Below are positions 40,785 through 50,903 of a DNA stretch of 64,000 bases, piece by piece. The stretch's first letter is position 1. Each line of letters opens with the position of its first letter. The notes below the pieces were generated by a model, which saw nothing but the letters and a program-made list of their open reading frames with translations, was not told the DNA's origin and searched no databases. This stretch comes from Rhynchopus euleeides (taxonomy: Eukaryota > Euglenozoa > Diplonemea > Diplonemida > Diplonemidae). The position numbers and the translations under genes are program-made. The stretch spans positions 1,054,001-1,118,000 of the forward strand of contig OY723252.1 of the NCBI GenBank assembly GCA_963210315.1. The letters are read 5' to 3'.

Positions 40785-41177
40785 CAGTCTCCTTGCAGCA
40801 TGCGTCAACCACTGCTCGTCTTGCTCTATGGTGGAGGGGGAGTACTCCTGTCCCCCCCCACGGAGGCGCCGGGGTTCTCCTGCCCCTGTCGCCAAATCTA
40901 CGGGGTCCCAGCACGGGGCCGTTGCCCGGGTATCTCCTGCCCGTACAGCGGCTCGGCTGGGTCTAGGTGGGGTTGGGGGTGATGTTGGGGTTGGGGTTCT
41001 ACTTGGGGTGTGTGGAGGTGTTTGTATACGCCCCGAGACCTCCTGTTTCTCGGGGTGGGGTGCGGCTGGGGGCCCGACGGCGAACGTGATTTGTCCCCAG
41101 ACGTGGTCGGCACCCCGGCCAGGGGGAACGTTAATCTCCTGCGCGGGTCCCCCCCGCTGGCCGGAGCGCCCGCCCCC
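40785..41177 (-). other. Open in-frame linker between the LINE ORFs
   Basis: After the ORF1 TAG (41178-41180) the same frame stays open with no ATG for 131 codons until the ATG at 40784. The translation is Gly/Pro/Thr-rich. An open but startless linker is what stop read-through would need. Alternatively it is a long intergenic leader for ORF2. Confidence 0.6.
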
Positions 41178-43700
41178 CTATTCCTCATCCGGCTTCTGCG
41201 GGTAGGGGGTAAGGCGGTTGGAACGAGGCTTCAGGTACGCCGTGATGGAGGCCTGCCTGGTCCTCCCGTTCCTGCTGGCTCCCGGCACCCTACAGGGTGG
41301 GGCCTCATCCCCGCCAACTGCCGTGGGCGTCAGGGCTTCGAGGAGGGGTGGGGCCGGCGGGGCAGGCGGGGCAGGCTGGGCAGGCGGCGCCGGTGCTGCC
41401 GGCGGCACTGCTGCTGGCTGCGCTGGGGTCGGGGCGGCGCTCGACGTTGTTGGTGCCCCGGGTGCCATAGGTGTCACGGGTTTACTGCTCGAATCACTGG
41501 GCGGGGCAGGGGCGGAGGAGTCAGAGGCGGCGGAGGTGGCAGAGGTGGTGGTGGTGGTGGTGCTGGGGGAGGAGCGGGCGGGTTTTGTGGGTGCTGGCAG
41601 GGCATCCGCAGCCGGCCCGGCCGTGGGCCCCGCCGGCGGTTTGCCCTTCGCCCCCTTGGACGCACCCAGCCCCTTTGTGGCAGCGCTCAGCTCCCGCCTC
41701 ACGGAGATGAGCATCTCCTGGTGTTGCAGCTTGCGCTGCTCCTCCGCGTCGCGCACCCCCTCTAGCAGGCCCTGCCAGCTCTGCCCGAGCTCGCTGGCCT
41801 GCTGCGTCAGCTGGCGCTGCACCCTCTCGCCCTCCTCCTTCCCTGCCTGTTGGAGGTCAGCTCGAAGGGTAGTGTCGAGCTGGGTTGCCTTCTCGGCAAG
41901 GGCCTTGAGCTGCTGGGCCCCGTGCCGCGCCATCTGCGCCTCGCAGGTCCCCCGCAGCTCCCCACACACCTCATCCAGGCGGCTCTGGAGGCGGGCCACC
42001 TGCTCCCCGGTCGCCCGCTCCGACTGCTGCTGGGCGGCCGTGGCGTCCTTGCGGTCAGCCTCGCAGGAGGCCCGCAGGTCGCGCACCGTGACCCCCAGGC
42101 GCTCCGTCTGCCGCCGCAGCTCGCCCACCGCGGCTTCCCCCTGCTGCGCCTCCCACGCCCTGCGGAGCTCCGCCACCGCCGCGTCCAGGCGCTGCTGCTC
42201 CTGCCCGCGCTGCGCCTCCAGGTCGGCCCTGACCGCGTCCACCTCCGCCTGGAGCTGCTGCGCCTGGTGGTGGGAGAGGGGCGTCTGCTCGCTCGCCTCC
42301 GCGGCTTGCAGGCTCAGCATGGCCTTGCAAGCGCCGCTGAGGCGCTCCTCAAGCGCCCGGTGCTTGAGGTCCCGCTGCGCGAGCTGGCCCTGCATGTCGG
42401 CCTCGAGGGCCTTGTGGCTGGCCTCCCAGCCCTTGCGCGACGCAGTCAGATCCGTCGCATGCGCGCGGCCTTGCCCCTCCAAGGCGGTGAGCCCAGCAGC
42501 CAGCTTCTGCAGATCCGTGCTCGCTGCTGCCTCACCCACCGCCTTGCCCAGCCCTCCGACATGCTCGCGGAGGCGGGAGACCGTCACGCCCATCGACTGC
42601 TGGTGCTTCGCGACCTCCAGGAGCTGGGCCTTGTGCTCCTTTAGTTCACGCTCCGTTTTCAGTGTGGACGTAGTGGCTGTAGTGGTGGGGGGTGTGGTGG
42701 TGGGGCGCTCCTGGAGGCTCTTCAGCAGGGCCCCTTGCGCCTGCAGCTGCTCCTCCTGGCGGCCGAGGCGGTCCCCCATGCGCTGCATCTGCAGCTCGTG
42801 CTGCTGGGCGTGGCTGTCCAGCCGGGCCTCGAGCAGCGCCACCTGCTCGGCGTGCTGCTCCCCCTGGCGGCGCAGGCGGTCTTCGAGCCACTGCTCTGAC
42901 AGGCCCGGGTGCCCCTGCATCGCCTCCATCCGCTGCCCCAGCTCGCCCTGCCGTGCCTGCTGGGTCAGCAGCTGGGCCTCCAGCCGCTTGCGGTGGCCGT
43001 CCTGGTCCTGCAGGAGGCGGCGCAGGCCCTGCAGCTCGGCTTGACAAGCCGCGCCGTCGCCCTGCGTGGCGGAGTCGGCGGCGGCAGGTGCGGGGTCATG
43101 CCCGAGCTCCCGCAGGCGCCCGGCGAGCTTCTCCAGATCCTTCTGGAGCTGGGCAGCTCTCTGCTGTGCCTGCTGCGCCTGCTGCTTCGCCGCCGCTGCT
43201 GCTCCGCCACCACGCCCGGTCCGCCCAACCGTGCCGCTGGCCTGCGACTTCGCAGACCTTCCCGCCTTCGCGGCCGTGGCGCGCTCCTCCTGGAGCCTGT
43301 CGCGGACGCTCTCATAGCGCCGCTTCAGGCGGAGCACCTCCTCGGCCTGCTTCTTCGCGGCCGCCTCCCTCTGCTTCTGCTCCTCGAGGAGCAGCGTGTC
43401 CGTCAGGACCACCTCCTTCCCGTTGACTACTAGAGTCCATGTGGGGGGGGTGCCGTGGGTGGGGGGTTGCTCGGCAGCGAGGACGGCGACGCCGCCCTCC
43501 AGGCTGTCCAGCGCCGCCTCCCACCGGAGGTGGTCGAGAATGGTGCGCACGTGGGCGGCACCATAGAGGGGGGGAAGGGGTTGGAGCTCGTATCTGCGAG
43601 GTTCCGTGAATTCGAGGGGGGGCAGGGGGGCGGCCTGTTGGCCACCGGCCTGGGAGCCGGTGTTCCCGGAGGAGACCCCGTGGAGGTCGGCCTGTGACAT
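41178..43700 (-). CDS. LINE ORF1: long coiled-coil protein
   Basis: Predicted 840 residues from the ATG at 43700. Residues about 110-650 are rich in Gln, Glu, Leu and Ala with heptad character, so a long coiled coil that self-associates is likely, as in L1-type ORF1 proteins. Residues about 660-800 are a Pro/Ala/Ser/Thr-rich disordered stretch. The tail is basic and contains Q-A-S-I-T-A-Y-L, close to a PCNA-interacting (PIP) box. No RRM or CCHC motif was recognised. The start upstream of this ATG is open but contains His/Thr microsatellite-like sequence, so it was not used. A host coiled-coil gene is an alternative, but the shared frame with ORF2 argues for one element. Confidence 0.7.
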   Translation of the reverse strand: MSQADLHGVSSGNTGSQAGGQQAAPLPPLEFTEPRRYELQPLPPLYGAAHVRTILDHLRWEAALDSLEGGVAVLAAEQPPTHGTPPTWTLVVNGKEVVLTDTLLLEEQKQREAAAKKQAEEVLRLKRRYESVRDRLQEERATAAKAGRSAKSQASGTVGRTGRGGGAAAAAKQQAQQAQQRAAQLQKDLEKLAGRLRELGHDPAPAAADSATQGDGAACQAELQGLRRLLQDQDGHRKRLEAQLLTQQARQGELGQRMEAMQGHPGLSEQWLEDRLRRQGEQHAEQVALLEARLDSHAQQHELQMQRMGDRLGRQEEQLQAQGALLKSLQERPTTTPPTTTATTSTLKTERELKEHKAQLLEVAKHQQSMGVTVSRLREHVGGLGKAVGEAAASTDLQKLAAGLTALEGQGRAHATDLTASRKGWEASHKALEADMQGQLAQRDLKHRALEERLSGACKAMLSLQAAEASEQTPLSHHQAQQLQAEVDAVRADLEAQRGQEQQRLDAAVAELRRAWEAQQGEAAVGELRRQTERLGVTVRDLRASCEADRKDATAAQQQSERATGEQVARLQSRLDEVCGELRGTCEAQMARHGAQQLKALAEKATQLDTTLRADLQQAGKEEGERVQRQLTQQASELGQSWQGLLEGVRDAEEQRKLQHQEMLISVRRELSAATKGLGASKGAKGKPPAGPTAGPAADALPAPTKPARSSPSTTTTTTSATSAASDSSAPAPPSDSSSKPVTPMAPGAPTTSSAAPTPAQPAAVPPAAPAPPAQPAPPAPPAPPLLEALTPTAVGGDEAPPCRVPGASRNGRTRQASITAYLKPRSNRLTPYPQKPDEE

Positions 43701-45483
43701 CCTGCCCGTGTATCCCTCTCTCCTCCTGTGTGTGTGTGTGTGGCGAGTGTTGAGGTGAAGGGAGAGGGGAGATGGGCAATTGCAGTTGCGTTGCCTGGAG
43801 CTCCGGGGTGGGGGGTGGGGGCAGCACGCCAGCGGCACGGCGCGGCGTCAAAGCACTTCAAAAAGGGGGAGAGGGGAGAGAGGGTTGCCCGTGAAAAACT
43901 GTGGAATATAATTGTGAATAAAATCGGCATGCGGCATATGGGGGCGTGTGTGGAGGGTGAGGCTCTACCCGACACAATCTGCTGTGGATCGGAAATCGGC
44001 AAGGTCGCGTGGCCTGGCTCTATCGTGGCAGCGGCCTTTTCGTGGATGCTCTACCCGACAATGCCCGGCCCCCCGCTTCCCCCAACCTGTTTCTTTTGAT
44101 TTGTTTTTTTTGCGGAATGAATCAGCGAGGAATCGTGAGCTCCCCCGGGCCTGCCCTCCACCCCACCCCACGCACGCCAATCGTTTTGCAGACCGCGCCC
44201 CTGCCATTGCGATCACCGCTATGCACACACCCTGCACCACCCACCTCATGCCAAGGCCCTTCGTCTCTGTCTGGGTGGAGCAGCCTATTCAGGCAGGCAT
44301 CTCCCTCACGGCACACCGGGCTCACGGCCTCGGGTTCCCCTCCGTTCCCTCGCACACCCCACAGCCTGGGGGTTCGGGACAAATGCGGAAATCCGAATTC
44401 TTTCGGTTCATGGTAGAAAGATTCACCCCTGAGTGAGGAACTCTAAAAAAAAGAGAAGGAAACAGGGTCCTAACAGCATGTCTGTTGAGGTGCACAAATT
44501 ATGCGCACAGGGCCTGTGCGGAGCCCGCAGGACGGTTCTCCGACAGGTGATGTGGGCATGAAATCGAAATGGCGAGCCCCTTCACGGTCCAGTATCGAGC
44601 ACAGAAGAACTGCCTCAAGATAGCTCAAAAAAGAGATGTCAAAAGACACCACTTTTTTTGAGCAATTTGGGCAGTTGTGACGCTGCACTCTCCCGGCAGG
44701 GACGGCATGTCTGTGGTATATCCGCGTTTTGAGTCCGATTTGCGCCAAACGCTGCAGCGACTCGTTGTCGCAGAAGTCACAACCATGCACACACGAATAA
44801 TCGGGCTAAGACAAGGGTCTGTGCGGCAGTTCTGAAAAATTCGCACACAATTTGGACGGCGTCGGGTGTAGCACTTTGGCTCGTGGGGGGCAACCCATAA
44901 ACACCCATCGAGATAGGCCTTCAGGACCCATAGAAAGTGGGCAAGCAGCCGCCAACGCTGCTTGCGGAGCCCGGGCTTGCCTTTTGTTTGTCCGTAAACA
45001 CACACACAAAACTGTCTGCACCCGCTGCACCGAAAATATGGCAGGAAACATCGCGTCAACAAAGTCAATTGAGGATATGGCGGGCGGCTATGCAGCAAAG
45101 AACAACCCGCCGTCTGACCAGCGTAGCGTTAGCTGCATACCCCCCTGCCCCTAAAAATACACCGGACATTTCCCCATTTTCATGCCACTGCACACACACA
45201 CACACACCCTCCCCTCACACTACCCACCCCCGCCCCCCCCTCTATTTCCTCCTCCCGCACCCGTCCCGCATGATCGAGCCATCTCAAGAACTCTATCCCA
45301 GTGCAGAGACGCACCGTGGGTCACCTTCCTTTGGATCACACCCCCTCCCTCCCATCTCTAACAACAGGCACCCCCAGCCGTGAGGGTTCATCGCGTCTCC
45401 CACATCCCCACAATCCCGGGGAGGACGCATTCCGCCCCCGATGCAATGCCTCTCCGTGCACTGCATCCGCTGCCTGCAGTGGA
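43701..45483. other. LINE leader and intergenic stretch
   Basis: This should include the 5' untranslated region of the LINE. The exact 5' end was not found. There are (CA)n tracts near 43729-43742 and 45188-45206. Apart from a possible Cys-rich fragment (listed separately), no gene is supported. Confidence 0.5.
44470..44807 (-). pseudogene. Possible zinc-ribbon fragment
   Basis: A short minus-strand frame opens just after a pyrimidine-AG. It encodes C-x3-C-x2-C, then about 38 residues, then C-P-N-C-S-K-K-V. The pattern recalls the N-terminal zinc ribbon of ISXO2/Merlin-type transposases, but no catalytic region follows. There is no ATG. It could be an exon of an unseen gene or a relic. Confidence 0.25.
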
Positions 45484-45681
45484 TCATGATGCCTCAGTCA
45501 GCTTCCACCCCTGCGCGTGCTCGTCGCTGAGGTTGAGCTCCCTGTCGTGGAACTCCGTCAGGGCAAGGCGCTGGCTGATCGTGATGCATGTGATGCCCCG
45601 GCGCTTGGCCTCTTCGTACAGTGCGTGCTCCGCATCGATGCTGACTGCGCTGGTGCACTCATCCAGAACACCGAAGATAGG
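45484..45681 (-). CDS. Full-size ABCD-type transporter, exon 3
   Basis: Codes for the last 65 residues: P-I-F-G-V-L-D-E-C-T-S-A-V-S (Walker B and D-loop of the second ATP-binding domain), then I-T-I-S-Q-R, and a short tail ending at the TGA. The expected switch histidine (I-S-H-R) is Gln here (predicted residue 1272), whereas the first domain keeps His. The 3' splice site is CCCGCAG at 45682. The phase fits exon 2 exactly. Confidence 0.9.
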   Translation of the reverse strand, partial: PIFGVLDECTSAVSIDAEHALYEEAKRRGITCITISQRLALTEFHDRELNLSDEHAQGWKLTEAS

Positions 45682-46355
45682 CTGCGGGGTGGGGGTGGAG
45701 GTGGAGGTGGAGGAGGTGGAGATGTGGGGATGCCCCCAATAAGCAGTCTTATTGCACAACTCAACCAAAAAAAATCATCCCGGAACTGCCCCCACAGTTG
45801 CTGGACAGTGGTGCCACACATCAAGGCGAAAGGCTCAGCCACCAAAAAAAGATAAGGCGTTGTTTGTGCGCCAAACCCGGGTGAACAAACCTCACGTATT
45901 TTGCCTGATGAATGTTGGTGTGAATGTGCACAGCCATAGCAACAAGGCAAGGTAGATTGTGTTTTGTCACCCAAAGCGCGTGCCAACTATCTTTTTCACT
46001 GAGGGAAAGACAAGCTTCTTGTTGTGTGTGGAAATATAGCTGGAGTCGTGCAGGATCATTCGTGAAGAAATACGAAAGGTAAACGAGAAAAGTTTTTCGT
46101 TGATCGCACGACACACACAGAAAATTTTGCCTGCGGAAGTGTTGGTGTGTGATTGGCAGGCGCATAAGACTGTGTGTGACGGCAAGCACCTAGCACTTCC
46201 CCTATCGCTGCATTTCCGCCTGACAAGTACCTTGTTGGAAGAAAAAAAAACCCCCCCCCCACCCTCCCTCCCCTCTCCAACCAAAAGGCAAGACACAGCC
46301 GAACTGCATCAGCAAGGTTGTCATCCCCACCCCCCACCCCACACCAGCAACACAC
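45682..46355 (-). other. ABC transporter intron 2 (674 nt)
   Basis: Donor AAG|GTGTGT at 46355 and acceptor CCCCGCAG at 45682, phase 0. Joining restores the C-loop to Walker B spacing of the second ATP-binding domain. The interior includes a weak copy of dispersed repeat R2 near 45777-45826. Confidence 0.88.
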
Positions 46356-48558
46356 CTTGTGGTAGAAGAGGCGAGCCATGCCGATCCTCTGCTGCTCCCC
46401 GAGGGAGAGGATGTGTTCCCAGTTCTTCTCCGAGTCCCACCCGTGCCTGCCCGCGAGGTACTCCACGCCGACAAGCGACAGCAGCGCCGCCAGCTGCACC
46501 CGCGTCTCCTCCGCCGCCGTGCTGACCCTCTCGGGGAAGGTGACCTGCTCCGCCAGCGTCCCCAACGGCATGAACACCTTCTGCGGGACAAGGTAGAGCC
46601 CCCGCCTCCCCCCCTCGGCACGGGGGACATCCACCGACCCCTCCCCGGGCACAGGCCAGAGGCCACCCAGCACGCGGAAGAAGGAGGTTTTGCCGACAGC
46701 GTTCCTCCCGGTCACCATCAGGGGGGAGCCCTGCGTCACCTTCAGAGAGAGGTTCTTCAGCAGAACCTGGTTTGCCGGCGTCACGATGTCGACGTCTGCC
46801 AGGGAGATGACCGCGCCGGAGGAGGACGCCTCCGCCGCTGTGGAGGTGGAGGGAGAAGGGGTGCCAGTGCTTTCGATGCGTGTCAGCTCTGCGTCCATCT
46901 CCTTCACCCTCCCGACCAGCCCGTAGAGTGTCTCCAGGTATTCCGAGAAGGAGAGGAGCTGCCCCATGCTGTCGAACATCTGCGTCGTGGCGTCGAAGAT
47001 GAAGGTCTGCGCGCCACCCAGGTTGGTGCCTCCGTCCTTCAGGACCTCGGAGTCCTTCACAGTCTTGCCGAATTCGTTGCGCAGGATCCACTGGACGAGG
47101 AAGGGGGCCTCGCGGACAATCGCCCCATTCACAAGGTTGAACTTCCACTGCTGGAAAAGCTTCAGGCTCTCATGGCGCATGAGGCGGTGGAGCTTTGAGT
47201 CGACCATCTCCTGCTCCCTGTTCCCCCCGCCGTAGAACGCGATGCTCTCGCAGTGGTCCTTCACAAAGGAGTGCTGCGTCTTGAACACGCCCTCCAGCCT
47301 GCTCTCCTCCGAGGTGATCTTCCGGAACCCAGGCATGGCCAGGCGGATGATGACGAACCCCGACACGAGGTAGCCGAAGAATCCGAGAACTGCCTTGCGC
47401 CCCGTCAGGCTGGCGATGCGGGAGGCGAACCAAAGGAGCTCGATCAGGGGTTTGATGAACTGCGGGATGACGGCGGCGGCAGAGTTGGTCAGGCTGCGGA
47501 GGTCGCTCGTCATCCTCTGGTGGGGGTCGGAGACGACCCTGTCGATGTGTGTCATCTTGTAGAAGTTGTTGTTGCGGACGTAGCGCGTGAGGAGGTCGTG
47601 CGTGATGTTCTCCATCATAGTCTCGGCGGTGTCGTGCTGGATGAAGGCCAGCCCCTGCTCGCAGACCCCCGCGAGCACGGCGCAGATCAGGCTCTTCTTC
47701 ACGAGCTGGATGAACTCCCCCCTGTCCTGCTTAAACACGGTGCTCATCAACCCACCCATAATCTCCGTCGTCTTCACCTTGATCCCCACCTGCGCGAGCG
47801 ACACCGCGATGATACACGCCAGCCTCAGCACCTTATTCTTGGGCAGCCCCTTCGCGACAAGCTCTGTGAAGGAAGTCCACGTTGCGTACTTCCGGTCTGT
47901 CCCCTCCGCCACCTTCCGCCCCCTCACCGCAACCTCGCCGTCGCCCTTGCTGGCCTCCGCAGGTGAGGCCGCGAGGGGCTGAGCTGAGGCAGCTTCGCTG
48001 CCGCCTGAGCCGACGTGACGCGACACCTCCGCCTTGTGGTCCACCGCGTCAAGCGTCTCAAGCGAATACGCAGCCCCGGGGAGGCCGATGGTGAGGAGCT
48101 GGTCGTGGTAGGCCTTGAGGACAGGCCTGTGTGAGATTGTGATGTAGGCGGTGCGGCGCTTCTTCAGGATCTTTTCGTACAGCCTCCGCTCCATCTCGCC
48201 TGACACCGCCGAGGTGCACTCATCGAGGATGGCAAAGGCAGGCTCGTGGAACAGCAGGCGCGCCATCGCCATGCGCTGCATCTCCCCCAGGCTCAGCACC
48301 TCGCCCCACGCCACCTCGCGATCCACGCCGTGCTGCGCGATGAGATAGCCGAGATCGACCTCCTCCAGCACCTCGCGGATCTGCGCGGCATTCAGGATGT
48401 CCTTCAGGTCCCCGCCACACCCGCCCTGCTTTGCCGGGTAGGCGATCTGCTCCACCAGGGTTCCCGTCACGTTGTACGGCTTCTGCGGGAGGTAGTAGAC
48501 ACCGCCCTTTTCGTGCAGCCCCTCCGCAAGAAGAGATCCCGGCTTCGTGATGGTCCCG
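46356..48558 (-). CDS. Full-size ABCD-type transporter, exon 2
   Basis: Codes for residues about 501-1235. It contains the rest of ATP-binding domain 1 (L-S-L-G-E at about 589-593, D-E at 613-614, switch His at about 644), a Gly/Ala/Ser linker, the second membrane domain (about 740-1010), and ATP-binding domain 2 up to its signature (Walker A G-R-N-A-V-G-K-T-S at about 1118-1126, L-S-L-G-E-Q-Q-R at about 1218). The exon begins with one base that completes a split codon. The family (ABCD, peroxisomal) moves fatty acyl-CoAs or related acids into peroxisomes. Its double form recalls plant CTS/PXA1. Confidence 0.92.
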
Positions 48559-49417
48559 CTGTGGGGTGATGGGTCGTCAGGGGAGCGGACCTGGCGACTA
48601 CGGCTGGCACCTCCACGTGGTGAACCCTGGGGGCCTTTGCGAACAGACCGTTGAGGTAAGCTACGCTGCACGCTTTGGCTTAAGGTAGCGCATTGCGTGT
48701 AGGCTGGATGTATCCCTCTGGAGACCCGGTGTTTCGCTTAGGCCGCTAAGACCAGTCAGGCTGCACGCGGCGCTCATGAAGCGCGCCGCGTGGCCAGAAG
48801 AAACTGTGGGCGGCAACCGTGTTACGTGTTTTTCACCGGGGCGCGTGGGACAAGTTTACCGCACACGCGCACGTGGGACAAGTTCAACGCACACGCACAC
48901 GTGGATCCCCCGGCTTTGCCTTCCTTCGCCTTCCTACTTTTAGTTCTTTTTCACCACGATCTTTTGCCCGTCACCTGTTGTTCGACGAGTCGAGCCGCGG
49001 CCAGGAACGCCTCTGGAATACCCTGTGGTGGTGAGTGTCCGTTCGTCCTGTTTAGACCAGCCGTTGTTCCCGTCTTCTCCTTTTTACGCCCACTGGGTTG
49101 GAGTTGATCAGTCAATCGTTCATCCGACCGCAGCATTATGCGACCGGCGCGGTGTTAACAAACGAGTGCATTAATCGTATTTTGTTGCACATTGCTTCCT
49201 TCCTTTCTACCTTTTAGCCTTTTCCCGCCAGCCCACAGAGATAGGAGCACGCTCTCCCTTTTTATTGCTGTTCTTGCTGTTAGCTTTTAGCTGGGTCCGC
49301 CCCGGCGAAGACCGGCGTCTTCTGGCCGTCTGGGGGGTCTGGCAATTGCGCTGGGCTCCCTGGATTCTCTGGATGAGTCAGTCTTTAAACAAAATCAATA
49401 CGTGATGGTCCCGCTGT
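48546..49417 (+). mobile_element. 855-bp insertion forming ABC transporter intron 1
   Basis: The 17-bp direct repeats CGTGATGGTCCCGCTGT at 48546-48562 and 49401-49417 flank the insert, as expected for a target-site duplication. The plus strand ends in an A-rich tail (TTTAAACAAAATCAATA), so a LINE- or SINE-like retroinsertion in antisense to the gene is likely. No coding frame or terminal inverted repeats were found. Inside is a direct repeat of GTGGGACAAGTT. On the gene strand the duplicated bases plus the insert edge create GT at 49401-49400 and ACAG ending at 48559. A branch-like CTGAC lies about 20 nt upstream of the acceptor. Removing 48559-49401 adds four codons in frame. Confidence 0.8.
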
Positions 49418-50903
49418 TCGCCTCCCACAGCCCGCCGAGGCAGCGGAAGATGGAGGACTTCCCGGCGCCGTTGTGCCCCGTGAGGAGCAGGGAGTGGCCC
49501 ATGTCGAGGCGGAATGAGAGCTGCTTGACAAGGAGGTTGCCGGTCGGGGTGGCGATGTCGACCTTGTCGAATTCGACCCTGTCTGCGATCTGGATGCGGT
49601 TGCGCTTCTTCAGGTCCTCCTCGGCAGGGAGGCTGTCCAGAAGGTTGACCAGCTTCTGGATCCGCTCGGCGCCCCCTGCGACGCGGGGGATCTGGGCGAG
49701 CATCTTTGCGGTGGTGCCGGCCGCGATCATGCTCTGCACGAAAAGGACAAACTGGTGGCCGATATCACCACGCAGCTTGGCGATTGCCTTGATGCTGTCC
49801 AGCTTCGGCTTCTCCCCAGTGAGGAAGAGGTGTGGCCCGACGACGAAGGCAGCCATGAAAGACCTCAGGAGCCACATGAAGCACATCTGCTCCACGAAGT
49901 TCGGCCACACCGCCGCGGCGTGGAATTCGCGGGCCCGCTTGATCGCCTTCTTGAACCTCCCCATGAGGGTCTCCTCTTCAAACTTCCCGCCCTCGAGGGC
50001 TGCCACGGCTTCGCTGTTCTTCACCAGGGTCTGGTGCCCTGCCTTGTAGCTCGTGAGGAGACCGCGTGTCTCGGAGATCCACTTGCCGACCTTGAAAGGG
50101 GCGACGATGCCCTTCATGAAGAACATCGACCACAGGTAGAGGTAAGGCGCCAGCGCGAAGTGCATCCCGTAGAACTGCCCCAGCTTTGTCGCGAAGAAGG
50201 TGCCCGCTGTCGAGGCGTAGATCCCCTCGCAGAAGATGTGCGCCAGCTGCGTCGCCACCTCCTTTGCATCCTCGGTGATCCGCTCATCGGCGTCGGCCAG
50301 CACCTCAGCCGGAGGTGCCGCGCCGTCGCCAGTCTGCGCCACGGCAGTCTCACCCTGCGCAGCACGCTGCGCCACAAGGTAGTAGTTCATGCCTTTGAAG
50401 TACTTTGCGTGGAGGATCTGGGTCAGCTTCTGGCGCCACTCCACAGCGAGGCTGTTCTCGACATACTTGTATGTCTGCCTGTGCAGGCAGGCCACCACGG
50501 CAAGGTAGAGCTGCTCACGCCAGCCTGCCCAGAACTCCTGCTGGTTGCGTGTCATCGCGTTGACGTCGAGGCGCTGCACAACCCTGCTCGTGGCGTTCAT
50601 GATCCAGATGCGCACCAGCGACAGCAGGAAGATGCCCGCCAGCTGCCAGCCACCGCCCCCCATCTCCAGCTTGCGGAAGTCGGGGCACAGGAGGTGCCAG
50701 ACCAGGCCCACGGCGCTCTGGCGCGGCTTCTTCCCCCCCTTGCCACCCTTGCGGCCCTTGGCCCCCTTGCCGCCCTTCCCGTCGGCGCCGCCCCTGCGGG
50801 TCCGTGTCATGGTGTAGAGCAGAAGCAGTGCCACGGCCAGCCCGACAAGGACCTTCACATTCCGCTCGCCACGCATCACCGACGCCACCATGTTTGCGGA
50901 CAT
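49402..50903 (-). CDS. Full-size ABCD-type transporter, exon 1
   Basis: Starts at the ATG at 50903 and codes for 500 residues plus two bases. It contains a first hydrophobic segment (about residues 18-32), a Gly/Lys-rich basic stretch, the first ABC_membrane_2-type domain (about 85-400), and the start of ATP-binding domain 1 with Walker A G-H-N-G-A-G-K-S-S at about 476-484. The exon stops within that domain at the insertion. With exons 2 and 3 the protein is 1300 residues, normal for the two-in-one ABCD class (plant CTS about 1340). Without splicing, translation would end two codons into the insert. Confidence 0.92.

Noticed and set aside
41010-43433. Long plus frames opposite LINE ORF1 (up to 608 codons)
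   Set aside because: They are antisense of a GC-rich coiled-coil gene, with Arg/Ser/Cys-rich translation. ORF1 shares its frame with ORF2.
43839-44180. Target-site duplication for the LINE (a CCACGCAC match near 44168 versus 35181)
   Set aside because: Only 11 of 12 bases match in low-complexity C/A-rich DNA, and neither LINE end is known.
48563-49400. tRNA-derived SINE inside the ABC gene insertion
   Set aside because: No convincing pair of A and B boxes at proper spacing was seen, so only retro-like insertion is claimed.
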